DNA from: Saturnia japonica
Taxonomy: Eukaryota; Arthropoda; Insecta; Lepidoptera; Saturniidae
Reading direction: 5' to 3'
DNA length: 64,000 nt
NCBI GenBank assembly: GCA_033032175.1
Contig: CM065309.1
Span: 10,974,001 to 11,038,000, forward strand
The translations under genes were made by a program, and so were the position numbers. The notes under the pieces were generated by a model. That model worked only from the letters and a program-made list of their open reading frames with translations, did no database searches and was not told the DNA's origin. Positions 26,301 through 41,300 of the stretch are shown piece after piece (position 1 is the first letter of the stretch; the number at the start of each line of letters is the position of its first letter).

Positions 26301-29300
26301 TATTGGGTGTGTCTAAAGGGAACCACGTTGCTTTTTTATCCCTGCGATTCTCGAGAAGGACGATCTGTAGAAGCGGCGCCAAAACATTTGATCATAGTCG
26401 ACGGTGCTATTATGCAGCCAATACCAGAACACCCGAAAAGAGACTACATATTCTGCTTGAGCACTGCATTTGGGGACGCTTATTTGTTTCAAGCACCTTG
26501 TCAAGTAAGTTTGTGATCCTGGCAGACATTGTTCTACCTTTTCCAGTAATTAATAATTCAACAATGTCTTTGCATTATTACCAACATATATACCATTACG
26601 AAGTAAGTCACTATTGTGAGTATGATAATTTTATCACCCTGTGTGGTAATACTAATCGTATCGGACGCGTTTGCTATATCATACAATCATACAAATAATT
26701 GGGGTTTTCGTTTTCGTTTCACATCACAGTATAACTCGTACAGATAAAACTTATGGTTATTTGAAATTTTATTGGATAACTCTCACCATAAACGCAAATT
26801 TTAGTATCGAAATATATAAACTGAAAAATTGAAGATGTTAGTTAAAGTAGCTACTTACAATCATTTTATTTGCAAAAACGTACCTCTATGGCTACGATAG
26901 TACTTTTTTAGTAAAGATATTGTTACAAAGGATTGAACGATAGTATTATTGTATATCAGGTTGAGCTTGAAAATTGGGTGAACAGCATACACAGTGCCTG
27001 CGCTGCGGCGTTCGCAAGACACCGTGGTAAAACCGGAACGCTTCATTTACTGCAGGAAGAAATCTATCGCCTTGAGAAAGCTATTGAGTCGGTAAGTAAT
27101 AAATCAATATCGCTTACATCTCTCTAATAAAACATCATATATATACTCAATGTATCTTAAATAAAAACATTAAATATCATGTAATCATATGCAATTCGAT
27201 GGGATAAATGACAATGTATATAAAGTATCATTAAGCTTTAGTGCCGAATCTTTACGAATAACAAAAACATTGGGAATTTCTGCTTTAACTGTATAAATTT
27301 TTTGTAGACTATAACATATTAAGAGTAGAGGTCGAACATGAATGCTTCTCTAACTTCCAAACATTATCGATATCTTTACTGACCGTTAAAGAAAATTATA
27401 TTATATGCTTCAATTCTACGATCGCTCATTACAGCATGTAAGCAGTGGTGCTAACTTTCATTTAGTATCTGAATTTTAAAATATTTGAACAATAACTCCA
27501 TTATAATAATATGTGTACAAGCTATAATTGAGAAAGAATGCAATTATATAAGTAGAAATTTGTTCTAAATATGAAATTTATTAGCTTATTAATTGTATCA
27601 TCAATGGAATGTTTAGTTAATTTCTATGTTAGGTTATAATGAAATAGAATTAAAAGAATAAAATTGGATGATAGTGCATAAAATAAATGGAATGTATAGA
27701 TATTGAATAATATAACAGATCAAGATTAGCACAAATATATCTATAAATTACATATGTATATTATGTACATGAATGCTGGACGAGTGACGACAAAGCGTTC
27801 TCGTGTAAATCACGCCAATTTCTGACCCGTACCGGGCGACCGCAGCACGCGTCATAAAGCCTTTGTGGGCAACTCGCATTACTATTATGTTTACTGCATG
27901 CGAAAATGTGTACGGTCAAACCTGTTTGCGAATAACTGTAGGTAGGACGCTAATAAAGAAAACGCAAAATATTTCTGCGTATTGCTTGGTGCCACAGTTG
28001 GAACTGATTGATACAAGAAAACTTTATGACTAGGTATAACTTTGTATATAGTTTTGTATGTCTTATGCAATGGACAGATAAAAACAACAAGTATACAAAA
28101 AGAAGTATTAAAGTAGGAAAATAGGATTAAAACATTAATTCAATAAATCAGTGTTATTTTCCTTCGTGGATTGCTATTAGTTTTAGAACGCATAATGTTT
28201 ACCATTATAAATAACTAAAAATTACATATAACTTAATATTAATTAATTTTAAAAACTAACTTCATTACAGTCTGTATACAAATAAGCAAAATACATTTTA
28301 TATAATTATAGAGAAAAAAGCTTTTACGTTTTGTACAATTTTATGACAATATAATTGTAAGTTATTGATGATTGTAAATCTAACAGTATTCTGAATGTCA
28401 GCCACCTTTTTTGTTCAGTAAAATATTCGAAATTAATACCGTACTTAAGTGCTGGAACATATGTTTGTATTTATTATTATGGTAGATATTGCTGGATAGA
28501 TAGGAGCACAGATATACCTTATTAATATTCAGAGCGCACTTCATCTCGGAGCACAGCGTTCAAGCACCTATACTACTATTACAAAATATATTGTAATATT
28601 TAAGCCTACATTAAGCTAGGGTATATTGGATTTATGAACCCTACGTTTTTTATGTAACTATGAATTTACGTGTAATGATTGGGTTTCTAACCAAATATAG
28701 AAGATTTTTTCGTACAATTAAGGTGGCAAACAAGTGTGCTTCCCGCTTCTGGACTCTGGACGCTTGTAACATCACTAGCACATTGTCGACTTTGAACCCC
28801 TTCCCCAAACAGCTCTGGAAACCCAAACTCACCTAAGGAACACAACTCAGTTATTTGTTTGCGATCTTCTGTAGAGTGAAGATAATTCACCAGTCAGGCG
28901 GCTCTAAGCAGAGAGAAATCTGCAAAATAATTTCTCTGTGCCTTATATCTCTTTGAACTCTCCTTCAAGGAGTTCTGGGAACCCTACTTATCACAGCAAC
29001 ACAATATTATTTGGCTGCGATATTCCGCCCATAAATGAACCTACTTTTAATGTTCCTTTGTACATAGAAAAAACGTTTCTTCTATAGGATCATAAGTTAA
29101 AACAAATGGCAGACCTCCAGCAATCTGTCGTGTCTGATCCTGAAACTCGTGCACAACTCGCCGTACAAATGCTGCAATGGGAAGAAAATCTTGAACGATT
29201 ACATTGCGAGCAATTTAGGTTACGCTGTTACATGGCAAGCCTACAGAGTGGAGAGCTTCCGAATCCAAAGGTAAGGATATTTTATCGTTTGTTCTGGGAA

Positions 29301-32300
29301 TGTGTCCAAACTGAGGAATTGCGTAAAAAAATCTTTGGGAATCGTGTAGAAAGGTAGAAGATATCAATGTTATTTTGGAAGAAACTACGTCTAATGCAGC
29401 CCTGATAAATTATAAATTTGTCCCATTAACCACATCTACTAAATTGACTTCTTCTATGAGGCTGGAATAGTCATTGGATATGACCTGAAGCCTCGTTTTT
29501 TAAAATATTAAAAAATGTTCAACATACTATAATCATAATGCATTATTTTTAAATTAATGAATACTGAACATAATTATGTAATATGTCCTTAATTTATGCC
29601 GCTATATTATTTTCAGACGATAAGGATTAGTTTTCAACCTCAACCCTCGGTATCGGCTTCTAATTTGTCCGTAACTCGATAGATCTGAATGTTACTAATA
29701 CTTTTTCTACTACAATTGACTTGTTTATTATCAATGGGTTTTCAATCTACCAAAGCTAGCTTTCATATTATAATTTTCTTTCTAAACTTATAAAAATTTA
29801 CACAGGGTTTTTTATTACAGTTACTAATATTTTTTTATATTTTTGGAGATTGTTTTTTTTTAATTACATTACATATTTTTATATCGTTTTAATGAAATTA
29901 TTAATCTTATTAAATAATAATTATAATTTGTAATTTGTAAAAAAAAAAACTTTAAACTATTTCACAGTTAAGAAGTTTTAGGATGAATTTAATGGGTTTT
30001 GAACAGTATTTAAATTGCTTTACGAGTATTGTTTTTGAATAGCTTGTTAAACAGTACTAGTAATAAATATGGTCATGTGTTTCTTTTAAAATTGAAAGTA
30101 ATATGTCGGTAATTGTAAAAAATAAAGTAGGTATTCGTTTCGATAATGTTGTTATCGAAGTCGAGTTGAGTCTTTATTCGACAATTATTTTGGAAAAAAT
30201 GAACGAAAACAACGACCTCAATATATCACTAGATAATAAGGACAGGGGTTGAGGTGTTGAGATTGTCGAGTGATTTCATCGAGTTGACAGAGAAAGGAAA
30301 TTTGTTAGCTCCGCTATCATATTGACAGTTCCGTTGATCGAGAGAGCGGGTTGGAATCTGTTACGCCATGACCCTTGTCAAGGCACGTCATAAAGTCTTT
30401 CCAATGCTCAAATAATAAAAATGCTTACATTGTCACATACGAATATATCATTAGAGGAAATACCAATATCCCCTTTTTGGGAATAATATTGGCTAAAAAT
30501 GAACATACCAGAACGTTTTTACGTAAGACGGATTCTATACAACATCTGTATCTATCGTCGGCTTCATCTATATTTATTTATTGTAAATTATGTACATGAC
30601 AATAATGTTTGTTACAGTCACTCCTGACACATGTTTCTCGTGGTACTAAGAGTACCCTTAACAAGTTAGGTGTTTTCACGGTGTCTTCGTTCCACGCATT
30701 CATATGCGCGCGCTCGCCGTCTCTGCTCAATAACTTACTAGCAGGACGCGGTGCGACAAAGCGTCGTGCACCGAACCTATCGCGATCCAATTCAGGGTCC
30801 AGTAGACGCTCCATGCAGGTGAGAATAGCTTTCTATCAATTAATATAAACATTGAATAAAATTACACTGGATACATTAAAGAGGTTAAACATAGAGTGAG
30901 TTAGAGGAAAAAATATTAATACGAGTATGTGTAAAGATTAAAGATTCCTAATTTAACGTTGTTTTTATAAATATGAAATTTGTGTATATAAAAAAATATT
31001 TCTATTAATTTACTAGTATTATAGACTTATGAATACTATATACACTTATAGACATAATTAGAGGAACGCAATAAAAAGGTAGAACAACAGAAAATATTTT
31101 ATTAAATCACACTAGCTATATATACCAGTACTAGCTGGGCTACCGACTTCATCCACATGGTATATGTAGTGAATGAAAAGCAGCAACTAAATAAAAACCT
31201 CACCTCACCTCAATTTCACCTCACTTTTTTTGACCCGTAAAACATTTGATAATACCCAACTAACATCATTGTAAATGTTAACCGATATCACAGTTTAACA
31301 ATCATACCGATATTATATAAACGACATAAAGATTGACTGATATTCTTGAGGTCCTGGGTTCGATTCCCAGGTCAAGTAAAGTGTTATTGGGGTTTTCTAT
31401 GAAATTGTAAGTTGTAAATTGTAATATGTTACAGAATTACATACACACACATTACTTTTTACATAACCTAAACGGAATTTATAGACCATAAAAATGTCCA
31501 AACGTGTAAAACTGCATCCTAAATATACCTTCAGACTATAAACTACAACCGTACCAAATTTCATTAAATTCAGTCCAGTAGTTTTGTCGTGATTTGTGTT
31601 CAAACATACCGACAAACAGACATACAAAATTTTTAAAAACTTTCGCAAATTCTTTTGTCCGTGATTCTAAACCCCTTCCATATTATTATTTCTCAAATAT
31701 CTTCAATGTACAAATTTCATCTCGTTACTCTTTTATTATAAGTATATGTAATTTTTGAATTTAAGAATAGAATTTTACTTATGACTTTCATTTGTTTTTT
31801 TGGCTATCTGCACATTTCTTTGATACATAGTGTATGAAATCTTGTAGGTTTTTGTTGTTGTTAACAAATATAATTTTATTATTTTTTTTTTACAAAAAAA
31901 ATATGTTATTATTGAGTGAAGGGAACTTCATTTGATAAGTTTGAGTGATAATGCCGGATCGCAGCATTGCTCAGGTGTCTAAAGCTCTATCTTTAATTGT
32001 AAATGTTTATACTTATAATGAAATAGCTCAAACATTACGAGTGTCCGGCTCTGTAATTTGTCGCAATGTTAAAGGATACCGGCAGACTGGAGAATATACG
32101 AGAAGTAAAGGACAGTGTCTCAAAAGAGTAACAACAGAGAGGGACAACAGATTTATTGTAAGCAGTGTCCTCAGAATCCACACTTTGACTTCTTCCGAAG
32201 TAAGAAACAACCTACAGGTGTTCGAAAAGTGACAGTTAGCGCCAAACCGATTAAACTAAGAATTAAAGTGGCTAGTATAGAGGCGTACTTGCCCGCAAGA

Positions 32301-35300
32301 GGCTCTTTGCTTACCGCAGGTCATCGAAAAGCTTGGTCCAACTTTGCTTGTTCGCATCGAAATTGGGATGATAACGCTTGGGGAAAAGTACTCTTTACTG
32401 ATGACTCCAGATTCTGTCTTAAGTCAGATGATGGAAAGGATAAAGTATGGAGATGACCCGGAGAAAGATACGCTGAGTTTAAGCAATGTTACCATTGCTG
32501 TAAGACAGCCTTATAGTAGATGGCAAGTAATAGTATGGGGTGGTATTTGCTTAGGAGCACAAACGGAGCTACACATCATAAAGAACGGATCCGTGACTCC
32601 GGCAAGATTCGTAACAGACATTTAATAGCAGATTGTGATGCCTTTTGCCCCATTCATGGAGGATAATTTTCTTTTAATGGACGATAATCCTCGTCCTCAT
32701 GCTGCGGCGATAGTATCGGAGTACCTTACTGAGCTCGGAACCAAGTTTTGGTGCGGCCAGCACGCTCGCCAGACTTAAATCCGTTAATACATGTTTGGAA
32801 TAAACTGGGAAAACAAATTAAACAAAGAAATCCAGCACCAGCTAACCTAAGGGACCTCAAAACTGCATTGGGTGACGAATGAAACCTAATGCCACAAAGT
32901 ATCATATAATTAAAAATTTAATAAAAAGTATGCCCAGATGGATGCAGGCAGTTTTAACAGAGAGAGAAGGCAACACTAAATACTGATTGTGTCACCTATT
33001 ATGAAAAAAAACCGTCTTTATAACAAAATTCAATTAAAATACTGCTTCTGCCTCTAAATTGCTTTTTTTGTTTAGTCAATTTTTTTTGTGTTGAAAAATG
33101 TTAATTTAAAAAATTGATTCTATTTAACGAATTTTAAAAGCTTATATTGTACAAATAAATCTGTTTTACTTTAATTTGTCCCCTTTTTATTGCGTTCCTC
33201 TAAATATGTCTATGAGTATAGTATAAAAATAATTTCTTAATTTATAGAATTTCATAAACAAGATATTGAATTCATACATTTTAAAATACAAGAAGATTAA
33301 TATGCTTTACTAATTTGAATAAAGAATATTTAATTGTAATAGATATATTTAAAAGTTTGAAAGCTAATAAAAAATTGAGTCTCAGCTATTAATATGTCAT
33401 TAAATAATTAATCACATTAATGCAATGGCCGAATAAATATGTATTGTATTAGATAGGAAAGTAAACAATACAATAATTAATGGCCCTCCCTGAGTTTATT
33501 CATATTTCACGTAACTTATTACATGTAATAAAGTAGGTAATAGGGTAAATCCCTTATGTAATCAATAATATTCTAACATGAATATAAACAAAATCTATAA
33601 CATCGGCTCTGGGCTATTTGCATAAAACTTTAAGCTTGAATGAGCAAGACCCTCGGTACGCTTGGATGGTAGACGGTGTCTGATTCGTTACAGGGATTCG
33701 ATTGGATTCGAAATGTTGTTGTGTTCGTTAGTCTGGATTTTTCAATTGCATTTTACATTTTCCGCTCGGAACGACCCGTAACAAGGAAAACAAAATAAAT
33801 TATAACAAAAAGGGATGTTTTTAAATTGGTTTCGTATTCGCTAGTTGAAAATTAATGATCAAAAAATATTGATTTTAATTATAATAATTTGATCATATGT
33901 ATTTATATTCTTCTTCTTTTTTTTTTCGGTAGAAAATTATTTTCTAATTCTAAAATCTTTGGGGTCTTGAATCAGATGTCTCGGGAAGACGGTGAAGCGG
34001 CTGTCCGTGTATCGCTGCCAGAAGGTACAACAGCCACTGTCGGTGTTCGTGAAGGTATGACGGTAGAAGAGTTTCTCGCAGCGGCATGTGCCCGTCGTTC
34101 TCTCAACGCGCTCGAACACTTTGTAAGGGTAAAAAAACGTCGCGATATGGAGGATCATAATTACTTCGTACCACACCGCAGTGATCTTATTGAAACATAC
34201 GTAAGTTATATTTATAAATACATTTTGTTATAAGATGTCCTTAATTCTAACTATAATAGCGGCACGCTATGATGTCCGTTTTGACACATTACTATAGTGA
34301 CGTGACATGTACGTTCGGCCACAACAAAAGGCGTAAACAGAGTCCAAATTAACGAACCAAGGTCAACATTAATGCAATATCAATATCCGAAATCTAAAAC
34401 CTAGTCAAAACTATATAAAAATCGCAGTGCACTCACAGTTTGATATTTTCGAAGAAATGCCAAGTCGAAACTACGCTGTTTTGTATTGACCATCGACGGG
34501 AGTTTGCTAGTGGTAGTAGTTGTGCTGGTCAGCGATCCTATATATGACGATCGTATTAGGTTTAATTTTTTCAATTTCGAATTTTGAAAAACATAAATAC
34601 CGAGTTGTGTGGTAAGTAAATACACTAATAATTATAATTCATTGAGGATTTTGTCAATTGGCGCTGTTTTTTGTTAGTAAAAAGGTAAAAATATTTGTTT
34701 TCGTGACCATGATAAATTGTTAGACAATAATATATATAGTTTAGAAATCAGGGCAATAAATTAATTTTGTGTTCTTTAATTATACACTCATCAAAAAAGT
34801 CTAAGCAACATGTACTAATTTAAATTTTAGGATGGTTCTTCACATTACAACATTGTATTTTATTATTAAAATAATATCTTTAGGGTTCTATGATGTAAAA
34901 ATAACAGCTGTTGTCTTTATAAGTTCTTTTAATAACAGAAATGAACAATATTAGAATATACTGTAGAAACTAAGATACATAAGAAACTAACCTTTTTTCT
35001 TACAAAATGAAATTTCTAAAGAAAATGTATTTATTGTGAAGGAATAGAACAATTTAATACAAAGTATGGGCTCCTCTGCTATTCAGAACTTGTCGGCAAC
35101 GATTATTCATTGAACTAATGAGACTGTTTATGTCATCTTGCGGTATTCGCTCCCAATGGAATTGTAGCAAATCCTTCAGCTGTTGGGTTGTTGTCGCTCC
35201 GTCCAAGTCCTTCAAAACACGTCTCTGGAGCATGTCCCATGCGTGCTCGATGGGGTTGAGATCTGGCGATTGTGCAGGCCAGGGCAATACCCGGATGTTC

Positions 35301-38300
35301 TCCGTTGCAAAGTATTCACTGGTTCGCCGAACTGTATGTGAACGCGCATTATCATGCATTAACCTAAAATCGGAGCCAAAGGTTTGTGCAAATGGGTAGA
35401 CATAAGGTCTGAGAATATCCTCAATGTAATTTTCAGCATTCATGTTTCCATTTACAAAAACGAGCTCAGTTCGCCTGTTCTTCATAATACCCGCCCATAA
35501 CATAACTGTTGAGCCGCTGTATGGATGAACTTCCTGAACGCACCTGAGCCTTTCAGTATTTCCGGGCCGACGATTCACTCGCACCCTTCTTGTATAAGGC
35601 TTAAAGCCGAATCGCGACTCATCGGAAAACATAATTTTATCCCATTGTTCCTGGGTCCATGTTATGCGTTCTCTACACCATTCATATCGACGAGCGCGAT
35701 TCCCGTGACGTATCGGTGGGCACCTGATTGGGCGTCGAGCTCGTAGGCCGTACTCATGCAGTCGATTTCGCACAATTTGAGGACTTACATCAACACCACT
35801 TGAAATTTGTAGCCTAAAAATTTATCTCTCGAGCGGTTAACATCGGCTGGCGTCTTGCAGTCAGTTGTATGTACCGGTCTTGCCGAGTGGTTGTACTCCT
35901 TTTACGGCCTGGATGCTGTTCAGCGGGGTCCCCTGTATTATTGTAGCGCTGCCAAAGACGACAAATAACACTTCTATGAATGCCAAAATGCCGAGATACC
36001 TGAGATTGATTACTTCCCGCTTCCAACATCTCTACAGCTCTTTGCATTTCATCTGCCATCAAACGACGTCGCTTCATGATGTAAAGAATATCTAACAATT
36101 CAATTTTGTCACTAACTTTATTAAAATGGTTGGTAAAATTATAAAATCAAGACTAAACGTAGCAATTAAAACGCACTTAAATTCAAACAAATTCGCAGTC
36201 ATTTGAATTTTATGAAAAAAACAAAACATAATCAAATTTTTTTTTTACAACCAGCTAGTATGCCAGCCATCAGTAACAAAAAAGTTTACTTACCTACGCA
36301 CTTTGTTTGAGTAAATATTTAGAAATTAATTAATATAAATGGAAAAATTTGTAATATCACGCATGTTGCTTAGACTTTTTTGATGTGTGTACATTCGATA
36401 AATTTTATGATTAACTGCAAACCACTATTCACATTAAAAAACAATAATTTGCTCCTTTAAACGTAGTTATTAATTTATACGAAACTCTATGAGCGGACAA
36501 ACGTCAAAATGGCCATGATAACGTGCCGCTATAATATTGGTGGATTCTATCAAAAAAGAAGCGTAAAATTATTTTAAGTGAATACATTTGTATAATATTA
36601 ATAGCAGCCTGTAAATATCCCACTGCTGGGTAAAGGCGTCTTCCCACGTCTTCGTAACGGGCTTACTTACCACGCCAGCCCACGACGTATTGGCGATTTC
36701 AAACAACGAGAAATCAAGAGTTCTATATATTTCCCACATGGGTTTCCTTACTATGTTTTCCTTCACCGTCAGTCGATAGTGTTAGTAATGTTAGAAAATT
36801 CCGAAAAATTTATGGGAACATGACGGGGATCGAACCTGCGAACATCGAAACGATATCCCGCCGGTCTAAGCCACTTGACCGCCACGATATTTTACAACTG
36901 TGATACTATTTAGTTTTCTGATAAAGACTTTTCAGATTCTGTTTTTTTCACATGACCCATGACCCATTTTTCTCATTCTCTTAAGTCAACATGTACCGGA
37001 TTTTGTTGCTATTTTATATAGGTATAATATATCGTTACATTTGAATAAAGTATACTTAATAATGTTACTACTGTGTGGAGGAATTAGTAGTCATACTTAA
37101 TTAGCAAATCAGAAAAATAAATTTAATAATTCCTTGCAATGTAGGTAATCTAATAATTTATCTAAATTGAACTCGAATTCAACTATTATGTAATTTTGAA
37201 AATAAAAAAGAAAATCATACATAAAACGGACAAATTTGACGTCCGTTCAAGATGAGTTCATAATCCAAATAATATAATTTAGTTGAATAAATATTTTTAA
37301 GTAGGTAGCCAGACTAATAAATAATAATGTCTGGCTGTATATTTCTACGCATATCATTTAAAAGCTAGCCATCAAGGCGGATTACTGCCTGGCTTTAGAT
37401 ATATGATCACCGTGCGTGATTTGTTTTATAATATGTTAGCGTCGAAGTTGGCGACCATAGGGACAATGAGGAAAATGCTTACGTCAGTCAGTGTTCCCGA
37501 ATATAGAAAGTTGAAGACGTACTCTATAGGTATTGGTCAATATGTGTGACCCGAGCAAAACATACCGAAATCAGGTATTCGAAACCGAGACCGCTTTTGA
37601 AAATCAAGCTATTTTTAAAATCTGCCTATTTTTAATAACTGGTAGAAGCAGGTTCATATAAGTGAAGGTTTTCATTACTACGTCTACGTCTACGTCTGAT
37701 GAGGTTATTAATGTCGCAGAACAGGTATATTGAATAAATACGAGAGTAGACATGTAGGTGTTTATTTTATTTTTTTAATTGTTTTATTTCTAGTATTTAT
37801 ATATCGTTTTAATATAATGCAATGTTTTATTAATTATAGTTATTTATCACAGTTATGTCATAAATGTGTATTGTATTGTTAGTTTTTCATTATGTATGGC
37901 ATTAATATTTTTAGGCTGTTTTTTAAATAGGTATAATCTAAATAAATATTGAAGAATTTAGATAGATTTTCTTTCTTACATTTGACCAGATTTAGGACGG
38001 TTAATTTTTACTAAACACTTTTGCTAAATTTTCACAAAACAAGACGGTGAGGCTTATGCATAAATGTTTGTTCATTGTGACAGACATGAGTAGGGTCTGA
38101 CAATACCTACACATCGTACAACACGTGGGAGAGTGGTTATTAAAATGTTTTATTATCCTTACGTCTGAATCAGTCGTTTTATTTTAGAAATTTTTTGTTA
38201 CTTTCAAATAAAGTCCAATTTCAACGTAAAGTTCGGACCATCCGAACTTTTTACTTTAATCTTATTAAAAAGTTCAATAGAATTATAATAAAAGAGTGTT

Positions 38301-41300
38301 AGAAATTGATCACAAAATAAAAATAAAAAATAATAATGTATTAAATTTACGAAACCGTAAAACTTTTTAACTTGCAGTATTATTAATCTCCTAATAATTT
38401 ACGACTAGTTTAGCTTGTGCTAGTTTTACTTGATTTAGGTCGGTCATTAAAGTTGTTATGGATCTACAACTTTGCTAGGACCACGATGAATAACAATAGA
38501 AATATCTGTGAAATTTTAACTTGGCTCTTAAAAAATGCGACTATAATTTAATCCGCACCAAGGAATAAATGAATTTTGTCTGCCATAAAAGCTTTACCCT
38601 GTCATTTAAAGAAATATGGATTATAAATTTTTGGTCTCTTTAAAATAATGTAGTCAAAATAATCATTGTTTAAAAATATAGTTGCACACACACGAAGTAG
38701 TCGAAGTCTGCGCTAAAATTCTATACCAAGTGGAACTACAGCGATCTACTCTTGAACAAATGTGGGGATTTAGCGTCGAAGCTGAGCTTATAGAAAACGC
38801 AGAAAGGCAAGATGAACTATGCTGTTATGTTAGTCGAGTCGAAGATAAAAGTGTCGCTATGCAAAATGGTGAGTTACGCTACAAAGATTTTCAAATTATT
38901 TTTCTTCTCTTTAAGTATCCATATAAAAGGCTTTGTCCCGACTGGCTCATTATCGCCCAGCCCAAACTATTAAAAATATAAATGTGATATTTGAGAAGGG
39001 TGTTGATTTTATATTGTAAGGCATAGTTTCAGAACTTTCAGCAGGTGTTTGCAAATAGTGTCGACCACAGAGTAGTATCGACTGCCCGCTATTGTAATAC
39101 TGGGTGTGCGTCCATGTTGTACTGTACAAGTTATTTAATGACTTCCTGACATTACTATATAAATAATATTATGCAATAGCTAATAATCATAATAAATTGT
39201 AGGTATATATGAAAAATAAAATAATTGTAGTAACAAAGTTTATTATCGCGGGTGGGAGCTAAACAGTAAAAAGTGACCGACCCGACTGACACAAAAAAAG
39301 AAACATACTTAAATATGATTTTCAAAACTACAATTATAGTCGTGGAATTGGCTCAGCTGTGTTATGACCAGATTTATTCGTACTGTTGTATCTACAGTAC
39401 GAGTGGTCGATGGTTCGAGTCCCGCTGAATTAGGATTTTTATATAATTTTTTTCAGAATTTGTTTATAAAGGTATGAAAATAAACATTTTATAATTAATC
39501 ATTATTGTAAGAATATAAATATATTATACAATTAATCGGTTAATTCAATAAAATACAAACTTCGTAAAGAAAAACGAAAAAAAAAGTTTGTATAATAAAT
39601 CCAGAATCAGCGGTCAAATTATCGACCATTCGTAATGTACATACAACAGAACAGTGCGTACAAATCTGATCATAAGATAATATACAGCGAAAGAAACTTC
39701 GTTACTACCAGGTGTATCACGACACCTCTCGAGTTTTTTTATTATTAATAAGAAGGGATTATTTGAAATTCAACTCCTAAAGGTGTGCAAGAGGAAATTT
39801 TATATGAGAAATAACATTTTTCTATTCGGATTTGCTTGAAACTTTGTATTAACACTTTTCGACACAAGTAATGAAACACGTTTTTCAAGTTGGTATGGGA
39901 ATTATTATTTTTCGGATCAGATTTATTAGTCTGTTCCAGAGTTAATTCCAACAACATTCTGGTAATTTTATCACCAAAAAGGACAATTATCAATATGGTA
40001 AAAATAACTGTGCTTTATTGGATTCTAACTTTCTGTTAGCAGCTTTGTTCTTATAGAGGAACACTGTTTGCACGCTTTTTAGATTCATATATCAATAATA
40101 GACAAAACAATATATAATGAAATAAACACAATGAAATAAATCTTATTGACTACGCGAACGAAACCGTGGACGGAATTCAAGTTACTTTAATTGTTCTAAA
40201 ATAACTGTTGTTTATTTCACCGTAATTTAGAAAAATTCTTTGTGTTGTTCCTTCTTCATCTTGTTAAATTATTTTCAGTTACACAACGTTGTTCCAAATT
40301 ATAATAAGCAACCGAACGTATTTAATTTCATTTTAAATTACCTACTATTTACAGAATCCTTATTGTACAATAAAATAAAGTAGACAATGGTATATTATAA
40401 CGCAGATTACATGAATACAGATACATTGTTATGAAACTTTTAACTGAGTTTGCCATTGTGAATAATACTTGGTTGTTTCAAGTACCTTATGATATGAGGC
40501 ACTTTTGACACTTTCCTGCATTCTTAACTGTTTTCTTTTATAATTAAAATAATAAGCTCCAAGAGATGGTGTACGTTCAACAACGGAATTCATTTTAAAG
40601 AAAAAATTATAAGTATTATTATTATAGTCTTTTATTCTTTATAGGTTTAGCGTTTAGTCACAATCTCGCCTGATGTTAAGTGACGACCTGATCTAAGACG
40701 GCAAACCTAGTGAGGGAACCGGCTCTCAAGTGCAGCTTCCGGAATACAGCTATAGGTGTCTGACGACGGTGTTCTTCTTTACCGAAAGCTCAGGCACATT
40801 GTAGGGATTCTTACTCACGTCAATCGATATAACATATGATCTTAATACTTTTGTTGATTTGACGAGAAAATCGAGAACCCACCAATAATATAACTTTTGT
40901 GAATAATGTGTTTTATTCTCTGTCTACTACTTTATGTCTCTCTGGCCCCTGACCTAAATGTGAGTGTCCCTGTCGCATATCTCAAGTTAGTTCTTGAACA
41001 ATTATATTCCAGTGATCGTATTCTAACATTTCCTAATATGCCAACAATTTGATTATGATGATTCACGTCTAGTCTTAAACCTATAAACTATATGGTATAT
41101 TCAGAATCGTTTCTGTGGCAGGCATAATCAAAGGTGATGAAATAATGGTAATCAACGGAGCCATTGTATCTGATCTAGACATGATGTATTTGGAGAGCGT
41201 ATTGCAAGAAGAACTATCCCTTGTGATGATGATGAGGTATTTATATACACGAGCTATCTTGTTCTTTTTATTTATTATTCAAAATAATAGAGATTGTCAA

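Larger units (their letters stand above)
31034..33223 (+). mobile_element. Tc1/mariner-type transposon with internal insertions
   Basis: The core inverted ends, gaggaacgcaataaaaagg at 31061-31079 and the reverse complement at 33182-33200, are flanked by TA and extended outward by another 25 or so matching bases (to tactata). A broken transposase on the + strand fills 31951-32980. The left arm is enlarged by a Helitron-like piece and a SINE fragment (31128-31660), which explains the 2.2 kb length. It is inserted in the intron between sif exons 6 and 7. Confidence 0.85.
34253..36533. mobile_element. inverted-repeat (MITE-like) element that hosts the Tc1 insertion
   Basis: ataatagcggcacgctatga, tgtccgttttgac at 34253-34285 is matched by the reverse complement at 36502-36533 (gtcaaaatggccatgataac, gtgccgctat). 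Without the 1.6 kb Tc1 inside it, the element would be about 0.68 kb. No coding region of its own seen. Confidence 0.65.
34201..38681 (+). other. sif intron 7
   Basis: A 4.5 kb intron containing the nested element at 34253-36533 and the SINE at 36600-36895. From 36900 to 38681 it is AT-rich without a recognised gene; 37680-37700 has a short actacgtctacgtctacgtc repeat. Confidence 0.65.
38869..41121 (+). other. sif intron 8
   Basis: AT-rich. It contains the SINE head (39345-39440) and the dispersed repeat (40643-40830). The 82-codon reverse frame at 39745-39993 has no recognised pattern. Confidence 0.6.

Noticed and set aside
31340..31375. tRNA gene
   Set aside because: Only a T-arm and box B; no anticodon arm or acceptor stem. 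It matches the SINE head at 56930 in reverse. The candidate at 39345 was rejected as a tRNA gene for similar reasons.
35118..35399. Plus-strand frames opposite the Tc1 transposase (also 35525-35746 and 35865-36095)
   Set aside because: Antisense shadows of the minus-strand transposase.
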